The position numbers and the translations under genes are program-made. A stretch of 64,000 bases of DNA from Lyophyllum atratum (lineage: Eukaryota > Basidiomycota > Agaricomycetes > Agaricales > Lyophyllaceae). The first letter of the stretch is position 1. Every line of letters begins with the position of its first letter. Of the stretch, positions 1-11,917 are shown in pieces. The notes under the pieces were generated by a model. That model was not told where the DNA came from. It did not search any database and saw only the letters and a program-made list of their open reading frames with translations. Location of the stretch: positions 2,356,001-2,420,000 of the forward strand of contig JACGCN010000002.1 of assembly GCA_014905825.1 (NCBI GenBank), given 5' to 3'.

Positions 1-327
1 CGCCGGCGGAAGCCTATTTTCCACATCTCACACACACCACAGCAGCTGCGCAACTGTAAGATTCACAGATAGGAAGTCATTTGTACCTCATCTTCTCACG
101 TATCTTCCTTCAGAAATTGGGGTCTTTCACATGGCCGCAATCTGTCACGGCCAAAGACCCCTCGCCGCAGTCTACGATCGTCCTCGTCTCGCACTGTCCT
201 TGAGTCATGACATGTAGCAGTCAAGGACCCACACGCCCCGTAAACCCTCGGCTGTGCTTCTCGCGCCCCTATTTCAAAACTTCCCTACATATCCGCTTCT
301 TCCCGCCGCCGAACAACTGGTTCTGTT

Positions 328-816
328 ATGTCAGGTTCGTCTACACTTGATACGCAGAAACGAACAGGGAAACACACACCCAAGAAAGAAAGACACCCAC
401 CCCCGCTACAGTCGCGCGAACCACCGTGGTTTATCAAAACGCGCCCAAGTACCATCTGCGCTAATTTGCTACTCTCGTACGCGAGGCAGTTCATCGAGCA
501 GGCGACTACAACTACATCGAGCACTCGGGCACCTTCCATCATGACTGTGGTTCTAGGTCTGAGGGTGGAGTACGACGGCGACAGATTGATCGAATTACTC
601 CAACGCCGCCGCCAGGACGTTGGGTCGCCGTCCACAGACATAGTATACACCTTCAAGGACGAACAGAGCTTAACCACATGTTGGACTGACCAGGCCGCTA
701 TTTGCGGTGACATGCGGACGATCGATGAGGGCCCTTCTGTTCGATTCCCCGACTCTGACGAGCGGTCTACTGCCTCTTGGACAGCTGCGTTGAATGCAGG
801 ACTGTCGGAAGATTGA
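328..816 (+). CDS. Doubtful 162-residue hypothetical protein
   Basis: This is an open frame from an ATG at 328 to a TGA at 814-816. The first half is rich in Thr, Ser and Arg and looks like translated non-coding sequence. The second half, from an internal Met at 541, is more acidic and reads more like a protein. I see no family motif, signal peptide or membrane segment, and no intron is needed. It could be a small lineage-specific gene, the last exon of a gene starting outside the window, or chance. An overlapping frame of similar length on the other strand is equally unconvincing. Confidence 0.2.
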   Translation: MSGSSTLDTQKRTGKHTPKKERHPPPLQSREPPWFIKTRPSTICANLLLSYARQFIEQATTTTSSTRAPSIMTVVLGLRVEYDGDRLIELLQRRRQDVGSPSTDIVYTFKDEQSLTTCWTDQAAICGDMRTIDEGPSVRFPDSDERSTASWTAALNAGLSED

Positions 817-1394
817 TCCCCTTCACTCTATCATCTATACATTATCGGCGAGGGCTTCTGTGATTTCGTGAAAGTATCTAGGTGTCAGCCGCTGCCATTT
901 GTCTAGACCCTGGTCCTTGGGATGGCGTTAAGCACTTCTACGCGTACACCTTGTAATCACGCTCTTCACTTCCTTTCAGCCTCTTATGCTTGCTCCGTTC
1001 GAGATGGATATGTATGTCTGTGACCTCGTAGAAGATGCACCCTTATAAGGATTTTGACTGTTCGGGCTGACGGTGTAGTCCTTGTCGCGAAGACGCGGAA
1101 CGAATGTCTGTTCTACCTACATACACACCAGATGCCCGCTCTGAAAAACCTTTTTGGGGTTTGACAATGTCATCTGGAAACATACAGTCACCGGACCCTG
1201 CCAAGGTCATAAGACACCATTCGTGCGGGGATTCTCAAGCGGGCTGAGCCAAAAGGCAGCAGAAATCCAAGGATAGCAACTTCATAACAGAGCACATACA
1301 TAAACAACTGATTGGCAAAAGAAGACAATGTAAGCGGAACGGACAGCCCGGGATTGTCCAAAGGTATCCAAATGGGTCTTAATGTCTCCAGGAA
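817..1394. other. Gap with no recognised gene
   Basis: This stretch has stops in all frames at short intervals and no family motif on either strand. Its right part presumably holds the 3' untranslated region of the minus-strand gene that ends at 1395. Confidence 0.5.
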
Positions 1395-3204
1395 TCATGG
1401 AGGTCCCATTCGGCCTTCCTCCTGGTTATCAATACTGCGGCGATGTTCTCGATGATAGCGTTTACCCCTATCTTCGCCTCTCCCACCGGGGTACACCGGA
1501 CCCTCGCCTGCGTCATCGCTGTCGACATCCATCTCGTTTCGACCTCGTTTCCGCGAGTCCAAAGAAGAACGACTTTGTTCCGGTGGTGGGAAGGTGCCAC
1601 CGCCACCACCTCCTCGATCGCGGGAGGGTACAGATCTACCATCTTCATGTACAAAGTCCATGTCCTCATTTGGTGGATTCACCGGTCGTAGCCTGTAAGC
1701 CCGCGTGCGATCGTGTTGTTCGTAGTAGTGTCGCGAATCTGGCCGAGACGGCCCGTCAGCTGCGTTGCCGGAGCCTGAGCCTGAGCCTGAAACGGGTGAC
1801 CCAGAACGCGAATGTACGAGGTAGTTGTTTGTAGATGGTGGTGGATCACGGTAGTAGACTTGTTCGTCTCGCATGCGAGACGAGGCATGAGGCTCAGGAT
1901 AGTCACCTCTGTCGATTGGCTGACGGCTCCGATGTGCCATTGGAGGAGAGATCATGTGTGAGGAGCTTACGTCGCGGCTACGGCCGAGGTCACGGCTGTG
2001 GTCGCGGTCGCGCTCACGGTCTCGATATTCGCGTTCACGTTCACGCTCCCATTCGCGTCCGTGTTCGCTTTCCACGCCCCTCTGGTGGCGTTCATGAGGG
2101 ACTTCCCTGTTCATGTAAGGGCCCGGGCTCATGCGTGCAGGATTATGGACGCGACTTGATGAGCGAGATTCTGCAAGCGGGGGAGGAGAAAGGCGCGGCA
2201 TGAAAGAAGAGAGACGGTTATGCTGGTGGGGATCTCCGTGGGAGCTGAGAGTTTCGTGATTTTGATGGCGTCTGGACCCCTCCCTCTCAAGGATAGGCGG
2301 GCTATGCATGACTTGTTGAACGGAGGGAAGCCCTTCAGGGTATTGTTGCGGGTGACCAGGTATATAGGATTGTTGCTGAGCACGGCGCGAAGAGGAATGA
2401 GACCTTGTGCGTTCATGCGACGAACTAGAGTGCGAGTGGTGCATCGTCGGGCTCACGTGAGGACGTGAATGGCTATGACCGCCGAGCGGAGGCGGGGGCG
2501 GTATATGCTGCACATGGCGCGAGGATTCATGCCCTGGGCCTCCCGAGCTTCGCCTCGGGGGAGAGTGCATTCCAGACAAGTGGGATGGTGGGGCAACCCC
2601 AGGGCCCATTGGGGCCATCACGGAAACTGGGCGCACATCGGGTCCCGACGCCATCCGGGGACGGTCATGGGGATGAGCGTATTCTCCCATGGACCGTTCG
2701 GGTTCCATGGAAGGGTGGTTATCGCCCATGTCTTGGTAGTGATGAGTTCCTGAATGTGAGCGTGAAAAGGGCGGAGGAGCGGGAACGCCAGCGCCAGAAT
2801 GCACGGCGGGTAGACCGCCATGTCTGTTTTGTAAGTCGGCTGAAGTGGGAGTGCTAGCAAGTCGCTCGTATAAAACGCTGAAGATGACGAGTTAGCGAGA
2901 TCGATGGTGAAATTGAACACGACTTACGCTCGCTCAAGTTTCATCCTCTGAATGCTCCGTTTGGCTTGCAAAACCTTGAAATGGAGTTTATCATTGTCCT
3001 TGAGGCAGAGTTAGAAGGTTATCCAGATGTCAAGCGACGCAAACCAACCGTCTCAATATCTTTCACCTTCCTTTTGAGGTCTTTGTATTTTGCCTGGTAC
3101 TTGGCGTCTTCAGCGCCTGCAGCAATACCTATGGTATGTGGCTTTTGTTTGTGTCTAGAAGAGATGGACTGGGTGGAAGGGCCGGGGGAAGGGTGGGTAG
3201 ACAT
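1395..3204 (-). CDS. INO80 chromatin-remodelling complex subunit F-type protein
   Basis: Three exons fit: 3204-3049, 2998-2928 and 2877-1395, giving 569 residues. The start is ATG 3204. The N-terminal 85 residues hold a compact charged helix: KYQAKYKDLKRKVKDIE, then DNDKLHFKVLQAKRSIQ, then RMKLERAVLYERL. It is rebuilt seamlessly across two introns and has the pattern of the INO80 subunit F (TFPT-like) domain that tethers a subunit to the INO80 remodeller in the nucleus. The remaining roughly 480 residues are disordered, rich in Ser, His, Pro and Arg, with a stretch of alternating Arg, Glu and Asp and a short SGSGSGSG run. The C-terminus has a basic/acidic patch (SRKRGRNEMDVDSDD) that could be a nuclear localisation signal. 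The domain assignment is fairly firm. The function of the long tail is unknown. Confidence 0.75.
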
Positions 3205-3723
3205 GATGGTTGGATGCAGAGTCCGACAGCTGGCACGTTCGAGTATATCGGGATTATTATTTCAGGTCTGGCGTTGAGTCCGGCTTCGATTGTTCGATAT
3301 CTTGCCTTTTTTGGCTACTCCTCCTGTCAGCCCTTTTTCTACACATAAACTGCACTGAATCCTCGGATGATATCCCGACACCCTGTCTACTTAGTCAAAG
3401 GTTGTCACTATGCACCGCGCGTGGCTTGCTTGCTATCAGTACTAGCTCGACTTACGCCCCCAATCGACTTAAGCCAGGCACCGCAAACATTCATGCTCCC
3501 TCAAAAGAAAATATTAAAAGTTCCTGTGGCACTTATCGCCGTAGGGCCGTTGTCTTCTCGCAGTTGTCTGCGCGTATTTCCATCAACTTTCGCCCTTCGC
3601 CACCCACGGCAATTCAGGATCAATTCACACGTTGACACGTGACTTTCCAACGCTGGTCTTGCCGTTGTCTGCCGTCTTCACGAGCTTCACCACTGACAGC
3701 GATCCCAACTGACGAAGGGAGGA

Positions 3724-4507
3724 AGTACGTGGCGTCCTACTCATTCACATACGTGGATACTGACTGCTTTTTTATTTGTTCACAGTGGTGTCGTATAGAC
3801 AGTACGCATCGGCCCGTCACCTCGTGTTGCATTCACTGAGCTGTGTGTTTACAGAGACATGCCCCCTCCGGGGGGGTTCGCAGCACTCAAGTACAAACGA
3901 AACCTCCCGTTCCGTGGACCAGGATCTCTTGTCATCCTCGGCGGTGTCACGGGGATATGCGCCTTTGGCTTTTACAGACTAGGAAAGGGTAACCTGGAAA
4001 AGAGGTAAGAGCCATTAATACCTCCGAGCGGAGAGGACAACTTCTGGATCAGCTGAACGTGGAACGTGTCCATGCGCACCCCGCTCGCCGCAAAACGTGG
4101 TGCCATAGGATCCGGCCGCATGAACGATGGGCTTATCTGGTCACTTGGCTTTGGCTTTCGGTCCGCAGCTGAAATAGGAAAAAATGAGCTGATTTGGCAA
4201 TGACAGAGAACTACAGCGAGAGAAAGTATGGTCGCGCATCCATTTGGTTCCGGTTATGATGGCGGAGGGCGATCGCGACGTGTACAGACGCGAGCAGGCG
4301 GCTTTGGCGAGGGAGAAGGAGATCATGAAGGATGTGAAGGGTTGGGAGGTGAGTGCGCCCCTGTTACTACGCATGATATGCACTCATGATGCGATTGCCA
4401 CTTGTGCCTTCTCGGTCTTCTTTCTTCTTTTTCTTACCGGGTCACAGGCTGGAAAGGGCGTCTATAACAGTTCGCGCTATCGTTCTCCAGAAATTGTTAT
4501 ACTATGA
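3724..4507 (+). CDS. NADH dehydrogenase complex I subunit NDUFA13 (GRIM-19 family)
   Basis: This is an accessory subunit of mitochondrial complex I, in the inner membrane. The conserved start of the family, RQDMPPPGGF then KYKRNLP, is followed by one transmembrane helix (SLVILGGVTGICAFGFYRLG). A second block reads REKVWSRIHLVPVMMAEGDRD, and a third reads EKEIMKDVKGWEAGKGVYNS. The best parse is 3724 (A), 3786-3801, 3855-4004, 4207-4348 and 4448-4507, giving 122 residues in phase. In it the ATG is split: A lies before a 61-nt intron and TG opens a 16-nt micro-exon. The fallback is a start at the in-frame ATG at 3859, which would remove six residues. The family assignment is firm. The first two exons are inferred from phase and splice sites. 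Confidence 0.85.
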
Positions 4508-5109
4508 TGGGAAGGAAGGGTGGCATACGCCTAGAACAGCGATTAAAATGGAACGGCATTCGTGTGACATCGGGGGAGAACACATCGTGAGGTGGTCAGA
4601 AGGACTGGTTGCCGGAGTGTGGGCGCGTAGTAAATTACCATTGTACCTCGCCATTAGTGTGGTTCGTCTTGCCCTAATCCAGAACCCCAATTTAGGGCAG
4701 GCGACTTGTTGTTGACCGCAGGGATACCCTTATACAATTTCTTATATCTTTCCCCCTTGACACTCGCTGCACTGCCCAGCCGGAGATTACTCGTATTGGG
4801 TCATTTCTATACCGCGGGGTTATCAATCTCAGTGATATATGTTTGGGTGCCAAAGATTGACTTCGCATCGGACATACTTCTTGACAGAATAGGAAGTTGC
4901 TCGGTGGCCATATCGAACCCCTTTCTGTAGCGCCCGGACGACCACCTAGCTCGACCCGTGCCGCTGATTCAATCAGAGTCAGACGAATGCTTTCGGTTCG
5001 AGTGCGAGCCCGAATCCCTTTTAAACCGCTATTCCTACCATGCCGCGTTCCTCTTTTCAACACCCCCATCCGTCCTTTGCATTCTCCCTTCTCGTCGCGC
5101 GTTAAATCC
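4508..5109. other. Intergenic region with promoter of the HMG-box gene
   Basis: I recognise no gene here. A TTTTAAA element near 5019-5025 lies about 85 nt before the chosen ATG of the HMG-box gene and may be its TATA-like box. A frame open on the plus strand from 4897 runs into that gene, but its product is not protein-like before residue 72. Confidence 0.4.
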
Positions 5110-6960
5110 ATGCCCTCTGCTGACCGTCGACCCTTCTCTCCCATGTCCAGCTACTACTCCTCACTCGACTCTCCCATGAAGTCCGCCTCTCCCATGCTCA
5201 CCTTTGACGACGCCGGTGCATTCTCTCCAACCGACGCGGACCAGATGCTCTTCGGTCCCTTCGATTTCGAGGAATTCGTCACCCCCACATCCCCTGGCCC
5301 TTCATGGAATCCATTCAACGATATGGATGACGATGTCAAGCTCAATTATGATTACTTGGGCTCCCCGCCACACCCAAGCTTTGGCTTGAATCCTTCTCAG
5401 GCTTCCCCCGCTGATAGTGGCTACTTCGATTCCACTGGATCTTATGGCATCAGAGTGCAGAAGAGTTCACCACCACCCGACACCCAACTCATTCTTTCTA
5501 ACTGGATAAACGATCCTGACCTATCTCTCGCGTCCTCGTCATCACCGATACCCATCCCTTCCTCCAGTATACCCCAGGCCTCGTCGTCATTTGTGGCGTT
5601 CCCAGAGCGATTGCATTTCCCTCAGGATGCCGCTTTCTCTCCTACAGAATTCGCCGCTCTTCATCCACTTCCGCGATCCATGTCTCCGTCCTCTTCGTTT
5701 GAAGATCATTATTCCCCAAGACAGCGCGTGAATTCCATCTCACCACAAGACACGTCGCTCCATACACCATCTTGGGCATCCCAATTGTATGTTCCCCGCG
5801 CTCTCCGCTCATCTTCATCATCTCGGCCTTCTGTTCGTCATTCTCCTCTCGAAGGCACGGTGCGGCAGCGCGTTTCTTCCCTTCGGGGCTCCGTAACCTC
5901 TGGGCAATTCTTCCAGTCCTCGAGTGCCCCTACTTTCATCGAACCAAGTGCGTCACGAGCTTATAGCCGCCGTGCGGAGTCAGTTAGTATTGGCGACGAC
6001 CCCGACGCGACCGTACGGAGGAAGAAGCGCAGCCCACCTTTGGAGGACCCCGTCAATCAGGGCAAAGCCAATCCCGATCCCGGTTAGTCTACGTCACTAA
6101 TGTTTTTTGTCTTATGTCACGTTCTGATACGCCTCGTCTTCTTTAGTTCTCAAATCTGTACTGCGGCCGCCAAAATTGGCACCCTCGGCTTGGCAGCTAT
6201 ATTTCACGGACTGGATCCAGAAACAGCAAGCCTCCGGTACACGTAAGCTGAATGTCGCTCAGGCTGCAAAGGAAGCTGGCCAAGAGTACGCATGTTTGAC
6301 CAATGAGGAGAAGGAGGTACATAGGCCATTTTTCATGATGTCATAAATTCATCACAGTGTTTGCTCTTTTCTAGCCCTATAAACGGCGTTCTCAGGCCGC
6401 GAAGGATGCTCGTGAACGCGAGCTTGCCGCTTACATGCGAACTCTGACTCCGGATGACATCAAACGCGAGAACGCTTTTCGGGCTGCGCAGCGTAAAGCA
6501 GGGAAATCTCGGAAGAGCAACATCAAGGATCCGAATGCACCAAAGAAACCTCTTAGTGCTTACTTCATGTTCCTCCAAAGGATAAGGGCAAACCCGCACT
6601 TGGTACAGGATATATTTGGCGATGAGACCGAGACCACCAAACAGAGTGTCCTTGCTGCGGCCAAATGGCGTTCGATGACCGATGCTGAACGTCAAGTACG
6701 TGTTTCTGTAGCTGTAATGGCACATTGTGTGACTAATTTTCTATTTGTAGCCCTTCCTTGCACAAGCCGAACAGGAGAAGATGGAGTACGAGGCAGCGAG
6801 AAGGATATACGAAGAAGGCTCGCCGTCCTATGGGTCTTCGAACATCAACTTCAGTATTCTACCCGGGAGCCCCTCGTTTCCGACCATGAAGCTGGAAGTG
6901 GAGAGTGATAGCGAAGGCGTCGTCACTGATGATCCCCTCGATCGTGCCTTTCGCTCCTGA
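5110..6960 (+). CDS. Two-HMG-box DNA-binding protein
   Basis: Four exons fit in phase: 5110-6082, 6147-6316, 6375-6695 and 6751-6960, giving 557 residues. The N-terminal 330 residues are low-complexity Ser/Pro-rich sequence with acidic patches (FDFEEFVTP, FNDMDDDVKLNY) that could act as an activation region. Around residue 310 is a basic stretch, RRKKRSPP. Then come two HMG boxes. The first begins PPKLAPSAWQLYFTDW and ends LTNEEKEPYKRRSQ. The second is a canonical box starting NIKDPNAPKKPLSAYFMFLQ, with AAKWRSMTDAERQPFLAQAE. HMG boxes bend DNA in the nucleus. The layout suggests an architectural or sequence-specific transcription factor, but I cannot name an orthologue. I chose the start at 5110 because it begins MPSADRR and lies below a TATA-like element. 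Confidence 0.8.
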
Positions 6961-7253
6961 TTTGGTTTCTACGATGTGTTATCGTCTGCTTTACGACCTC
7001 TCACGCCCTTCTCGGTACTTGATGATTGCACGTATACACCCTGCTCACTTTTATTTGATCTACATTATTACCTTTGTACGACAGACATTATAAATCTACT
7101 CATGCCTTTATTATCCTGTATTTCTATATGCCGGACATTGGAACCTAGTACATAGATAGCTTGGCGGGTGACATTCACGAACACCCCACTTCGACATTGT
7201 ATGAGTACGTAGTACGTATCGAATAGTACGTCATAACTAGATGGTCTCTATCA

Positions 7254-7971
7254 TTATAAGGGCAGTCGAAGAATCATCTTCTGATGAGGATCGCCATCTT
7301 CATCGAACTCTGCACCCTACCGATCCGAGATCTTGACTGAATAAAGACTTTCATTAACATCGGGCGTCGAACTTACCTCAGCCTGGTATCCAAATCTAAA
7401 ACAATCATTACAACGGTGATCAGACTGGGGTGCCGGAATTGCTAGAGCGCCTGACTCACTTCGCATAGAAACCCTTGACATATAGCTGCGAGTGGCACAC
7501 GATCTCCGCGAAGTCAGTGGTACCAGCGCTTGTGGCGTCTGTTTTGACCCAGTCATGCAGCGCTTGGACGAGCCCGCGTCCGAAACGGAAGCTGCGATAG
7601 TCTTTGAGGACAGCGAGCCTGCTTAGCTTATAGTAACCCCCGGGAGCCTTGTACGCGCGAATGGTGCCAATGGGCGTCAGGGACGGTGTAAGCCTCAAGA
7701 GGAAATGGGTCGAGGTAGGGTCGAACCTGGGGTGGGTCAGACAGCAGATTTCCTAGTGCGATAGGAAACGGTCGCGAACTCATCGATCTCGGTGTCAAGG
7801 GGGAACTTTTGCTCGACATGGAAGACGGCGATTCTCTGGGTGCGCAAGATTGGCGATTGGCCGGGGAGAGGATGTGAAAATGTGCTGTACCGTGTCATAG
7901 CACTGTTGGATCTCCTCTTCAGTAGATGCAACGACTATCTCGTGCGCTGGGACGTCTGCTGAGCCCGCCAT
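7254..7971 (-). CDS. GNAT-family N-acetyltransferase
   Basis: Five exons fit in phase: 7971-7891, 7835-7780, 7726-7460, 7395-7377 and 7316-7254, giving 161 residues. This is the usual size for a single-domain GNAT enzyme that transfers acetyl from acetyl-CoA to an amine. The N-terminus carries the typical EEIQQCYDTRIAVFHVEQ strand-helix, then FPLDTEIDEFD. The core has a strand (PIGTIRAYK) followed by YYKLSRLAVLKDYR and FRFGRGLVQALHDW. That matches motif A, with the acetyl-CoA pyrophosphate loop around YRSFRFGRG. The late block VCHSQLYVKGFYAKFGYQAEG is the motif B region, and the protein ends MILRLPL. The fourth exon is only 19 nt. The substrate cannot be told from the sequence. It is divergent from the PPR gene. 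Confidence 0.8.
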
Positions 7972-8559
7972 TCTCGACGCGCGGATGCGGGCTCGATCTT
8001 GAACCAAGGCGATCAGATGAGGGAGATACATCACGTGATACATGGCGATGAGCAACATCGACAAACAGACAAAAGTTCTGACGAAATATTCAGAGTGCGA
8101 GGTGCAACTACTTTCCAAATATCTGCCCTGGCCATCGTGTAGCTGCTGGAGGTATGCATTCCTGTCCAGCTTGAAACGGGGCTTAACTTAAATTCTCTCC
8201 GAATTCCAGGGACCCAGAGTGCTCGTCAAGGAGGACGAGTCTTATGGTCGAGCCTTTCGCAGCAGTCATCTTCAACAAACTACTTACCGGTCGCTCAACG
8301 CTGAAATATCCGTCTTCGTTCAACTCGGTCGCGCGCGTTGTGACGAGCTCCTCGACGCGCAATCCTGTTGGTCCGGATTTCTTCTCACCACAACCACGGC
8401 GCGTCAAGGGGAAGGACAAGTTTGAGAGCAGCTCTGAAGGTGCATGTCACCTCTTGCGATGCCAGGAATGGTCCAGCTGTATAAGCCGACATTCGCTCTG
8501 GTGCCCTGGTGAGTTCCTACACCGTTCCGTTATACTAGACCTCAACATTTTGCGCTCAG

Positions 8560-11500
8560 ACCGGAGTCGCTCTATGATGTTAGACGAACTCCCCAAGCTC
8601 AGCACCGGTCCACCCGACGTTACAAGAGCCGCATACCATCGAGTCGGAGGACTTCGTCTAGACCTTTATCTATCTCTACCATCTCTAGTGGTCAACGGCG
8701 GCATTTTGCATCGGAGGGAGTACCTGTAGCCCAGCATGAGGCACCGCGGCACAGTGGTTATACCGCTGCTGAGGTACCTGCAACTACTCCAGCAACCCAT
8801 TCTACCCCCTATGCTGAAAGGTCACCGGAAATTCTACGGTCTATCCAGGAATTCGAACGTGTTTCACAAACTCCGAGAGCCAAATTTGATATGGACGAGG
8901 CTTGGGAAGTCTTTCGTGACGTGGAGGAACTTAGCCTTCCACTCGCGTCCAGGCTCGGATTTGTGGACAGATATATCAGTGCCGCCGAATTGCACTATCG
9001 GCTCGAGACGGATGACACACAGCTGCATGAATGGGGGCGCCGCGCAGCTCACATGCTTGAGACAATTTCCTCACATATCGCTCCTCACACGCAATTTGAC
9101 CAGTGGAGGCTGTGTCTTCTAACGCGGTCGAATGCTCTTCTTGGCAACATTGAGACTGCTGCCCGAACGCTCCATGATGCAGACGACATCCCCCTCCCGT
9201 ACCACCACAAGGCAGGCATCCCATATGCATACGAGATGATCATATCGGCCATCGCCCGATACAAAGACAACGCACATGCCATCGAATTCATTGCTGAGCA
9301 GTGGTCAAACATAGGCTCGCACCTCGATTTCAAGCTGTCCTCTTCCCATCACGCGTCCCAAGAACGAGCTGGTCGTTCCCTGCGAGTAGTTGCTTACCGT
9401 ATTGCTGCCGAAGTCGTAGATGCGTCGCCCTTCCTAGAACGAGATGGCTGGGACAAGAAGCGGAGGGAGAACGTTGGATGCTTCTTCGTCGACGCGTTGT
9501 GCTATGCTCATATGGCTAGAGAAGCTCGTGAAGTGCTCGTCAAGATGCAGAAACTCAACCTCCATGTTCCACAACCGTTCCAACTCACCGTGGTTCGCTT
9601 TCTTGCCCGGCAGGCATCTTTGGTGAAGTCTGCCATCGAGGTTCACGCGTCCATTCCTGCCCAGGATCATGATCTACCATATCTTCAGACGGGTCTCTAT
9701 GTCCACGCTCGACAGGGCAATACCGAGGTCGCTCAAAAGTATTTCAGTGATATCTTGGCAATAGGACCACCCGCTCCTGATGACATCGCGAGTCTCATTC
9801 ACGGCTATGCCATAGCGGATAATATCGACCAAGTGAACGCGTTATTTAACCAGTTCTTCCCGTTAGCCGTCGATGGGAAACGCATGAACTCACCGGGCCT
9901 TCAGCATTATGCCGGTGCCCTCTATGCCCATTCCAGGCAAGGAGATCAGGCTGGAATCACGTTTTGGTTGCAGGACCTGGCAAATACCGATCTGGTGCCC
10001 GACGACCATATCTTCACCATCGTCCTGAATGCTTTCGCGCATGCGGGGGACATCGACTCCGTCATGGCTATCCTTGAACAGATGCGCTCAGCTGGAATCA
10101 AGCCCAATCTGGTCACATATACCATCATTATCACTCTCCTGGCCCATCGCAAAGACCCTATTGGCGCAGAGGACATCTTCAAGCGCGCGTTGAACGAAGG
10201 TATCGTCCCGGACACTCGCATGATCGTTGCTATGATGAATGCCCACGTTGAGGCTGGCTCTTGGAAGGGTGTAATTCGGGCATATGACTACCTGATTGCT
10301 TCCCGGGCCACTACGCTATCCATCGACGTTTATAACACCCTGATGAAGGCGTACATACTCATCGGTGCTCCGTTTTCTGTCGTCTACAAGTTCTTCAAGA
10401 GGCTGGAGCGCTCAAAGGCGAAACCCGACGCCTACACCTATTCTCTCCTCGTCCAGTCGGCATGCGATTCTGGCTTGATGGACATTGCGTCGGATATCTA
10501 CTACGACATGGAATCGCTCTCACAAGAGCAACCTGATCGCGGCCTCAACATCAACGTGTACATTCTGACCATCCTGATGGCCGGTTTTCTGCAGCACGGC
10601 GACAAGATACGGGCGAAGGGGGTCTACGATGAGATGCGCGCCCAAGGTATCCAGCCCACCCCCATCACATTTGGCACTATCATCAAGGCATATGGCAATG
10701 ACAAGTCGAAGGAGAGTTTGCGGATAGCGGAGGAGTTTGTTGCGAGTCTCGTTGCTGTTCCGGAGAGCGAGCGGGTCTGGCGTAAACCCAAATACGACTC
10801 CAAGTCAGCTCTCCATCATCTCTATGGTCCCGTCATGTCTGCATATGTCAAGATGCAGAAACCAGAGGAAGTTGAACGAGTACTCCAGAACATGTTGAAT
10901 GAAGGGGCGCCTCCTTCACTTGGCACACTGTCAGCACTTCTCGATGTTCACCGACGCACCCTCAATATTGATGCCGTCCTGAAAATTTGGCCACGCATAT
11001 ATGAGATGGGGATGGAGCTCACTAAAAGGGATTGGTCGACTCAGCCTGAGGATGTCGACGATATCCGTGGGATCAGAGGAAACGTCCTCTGTGTCCCGCT
11101 CTCCATTTACATCGACGCCCTTTCAGCTGCAGGTCGACATTCCGAAATCGCGACAGTCTGGAAAGACTTCCGCGCTCGCGGATTCTCTTTCGATTCGCAC
11201 AACTGGAATCACTTGGTCGTAGCACTCGTGCGAGCTGGCCAGCCTGAACGCGCGTTCGAGGTCGTGGAGAAAGTAATCATACCCTTCCAAGAGCTGAGTT
11301 CACGATCCATACCACCCAGAGACCCGACTCCCAGCTCGCCGCTTCTCTCCGACCTCCGCCCCAAGGACACCGATGTCATTGAAGAGGCTCCAGGGGAGCC
11401 TCCGAGGCATAGTCTGACCAAGCGAGTGCTCGCTGCCAAGATCGCGACAGCACGTACAGCGCGAATGGAAGGCTGGAGCGACGAGGAACCTGGCCACGAC

Positions 11501-11810
11501 TTTGCCCACCATCTTCATATCCTTCACCAGATTTCACCATCCTGGGCGACCTGGCGCCCCCACAACGCTGCTCTCACTGTTCTCCTCATGTCGCTGAATC
11601 GGCTGAGCTGCGGGGACGCTGGTTAAGCCAATTGTGCCTGACGACGACAGCGTACCCGACCCTGATTACGACGAAAGGCCGGAAGCGCGAGAGATTCTGA
11701 ATAGGATCTACAACAACTATCCCAAGACCGTCGGTGTGGTTCTCAATTACGAGGCATATGAAAGGCAGAGATTGGAAAGCGACTACGACGAGGAGTACAA
11801 CTGGGGCTAA
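8560..11810 (+). CDS. Large pentatricopeptide-repeat protein, probably mitochondrial
   Basis: PPR proteins bind organellar RNA through tandem 35-residue helical hairpins. Several repeats are plain here, for example PDDHIFTIVLNAFAHAGDIDSVMAILE, then KPNLVTYTIIITLLAH and PDTRMIVAMMNAHVEAG. Total length exceeds 1,000 residues. The region before the Met at 8891 is also open and basic (RRYKSRIPSSRRTSSRP, RRHFASEG), like a mitochondrial presequence, so the coding region probably starts upstream. Candidate first exons are ATG 8244 or ATG 8468 (MVQLYKPTFALVP), but I found no phase-compatible splice from either. Near the end the frame stops at 11624-11626, while the +1 frame continues with VKPIVPDDDSVPDPDYDERP and ends at 11810. 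A one-base break around 11605-11615 is therefore likely. The length and repeat pattern resemble fungal Cya5-type translational activators, but that is inference. Confidence 0.75.
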
Positions 11811-11917
11811 GAGCAGCACATTGGAAGGGATGAATACACAGTGGTGATGGATGGCAGGCAGATTAATCAAAGCAACACGGAGTATCTTACACTTCCAAAC
11901 ACGCAGACTACATCTGC

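Noticed and set aside
4692..5144. 150-codon minus-strand frame overlapping the HMG-box gene start
   Set aside because: The product is Arg/Gly-rich antisense sequence without motifs, and the plus-strand gene explains the region.
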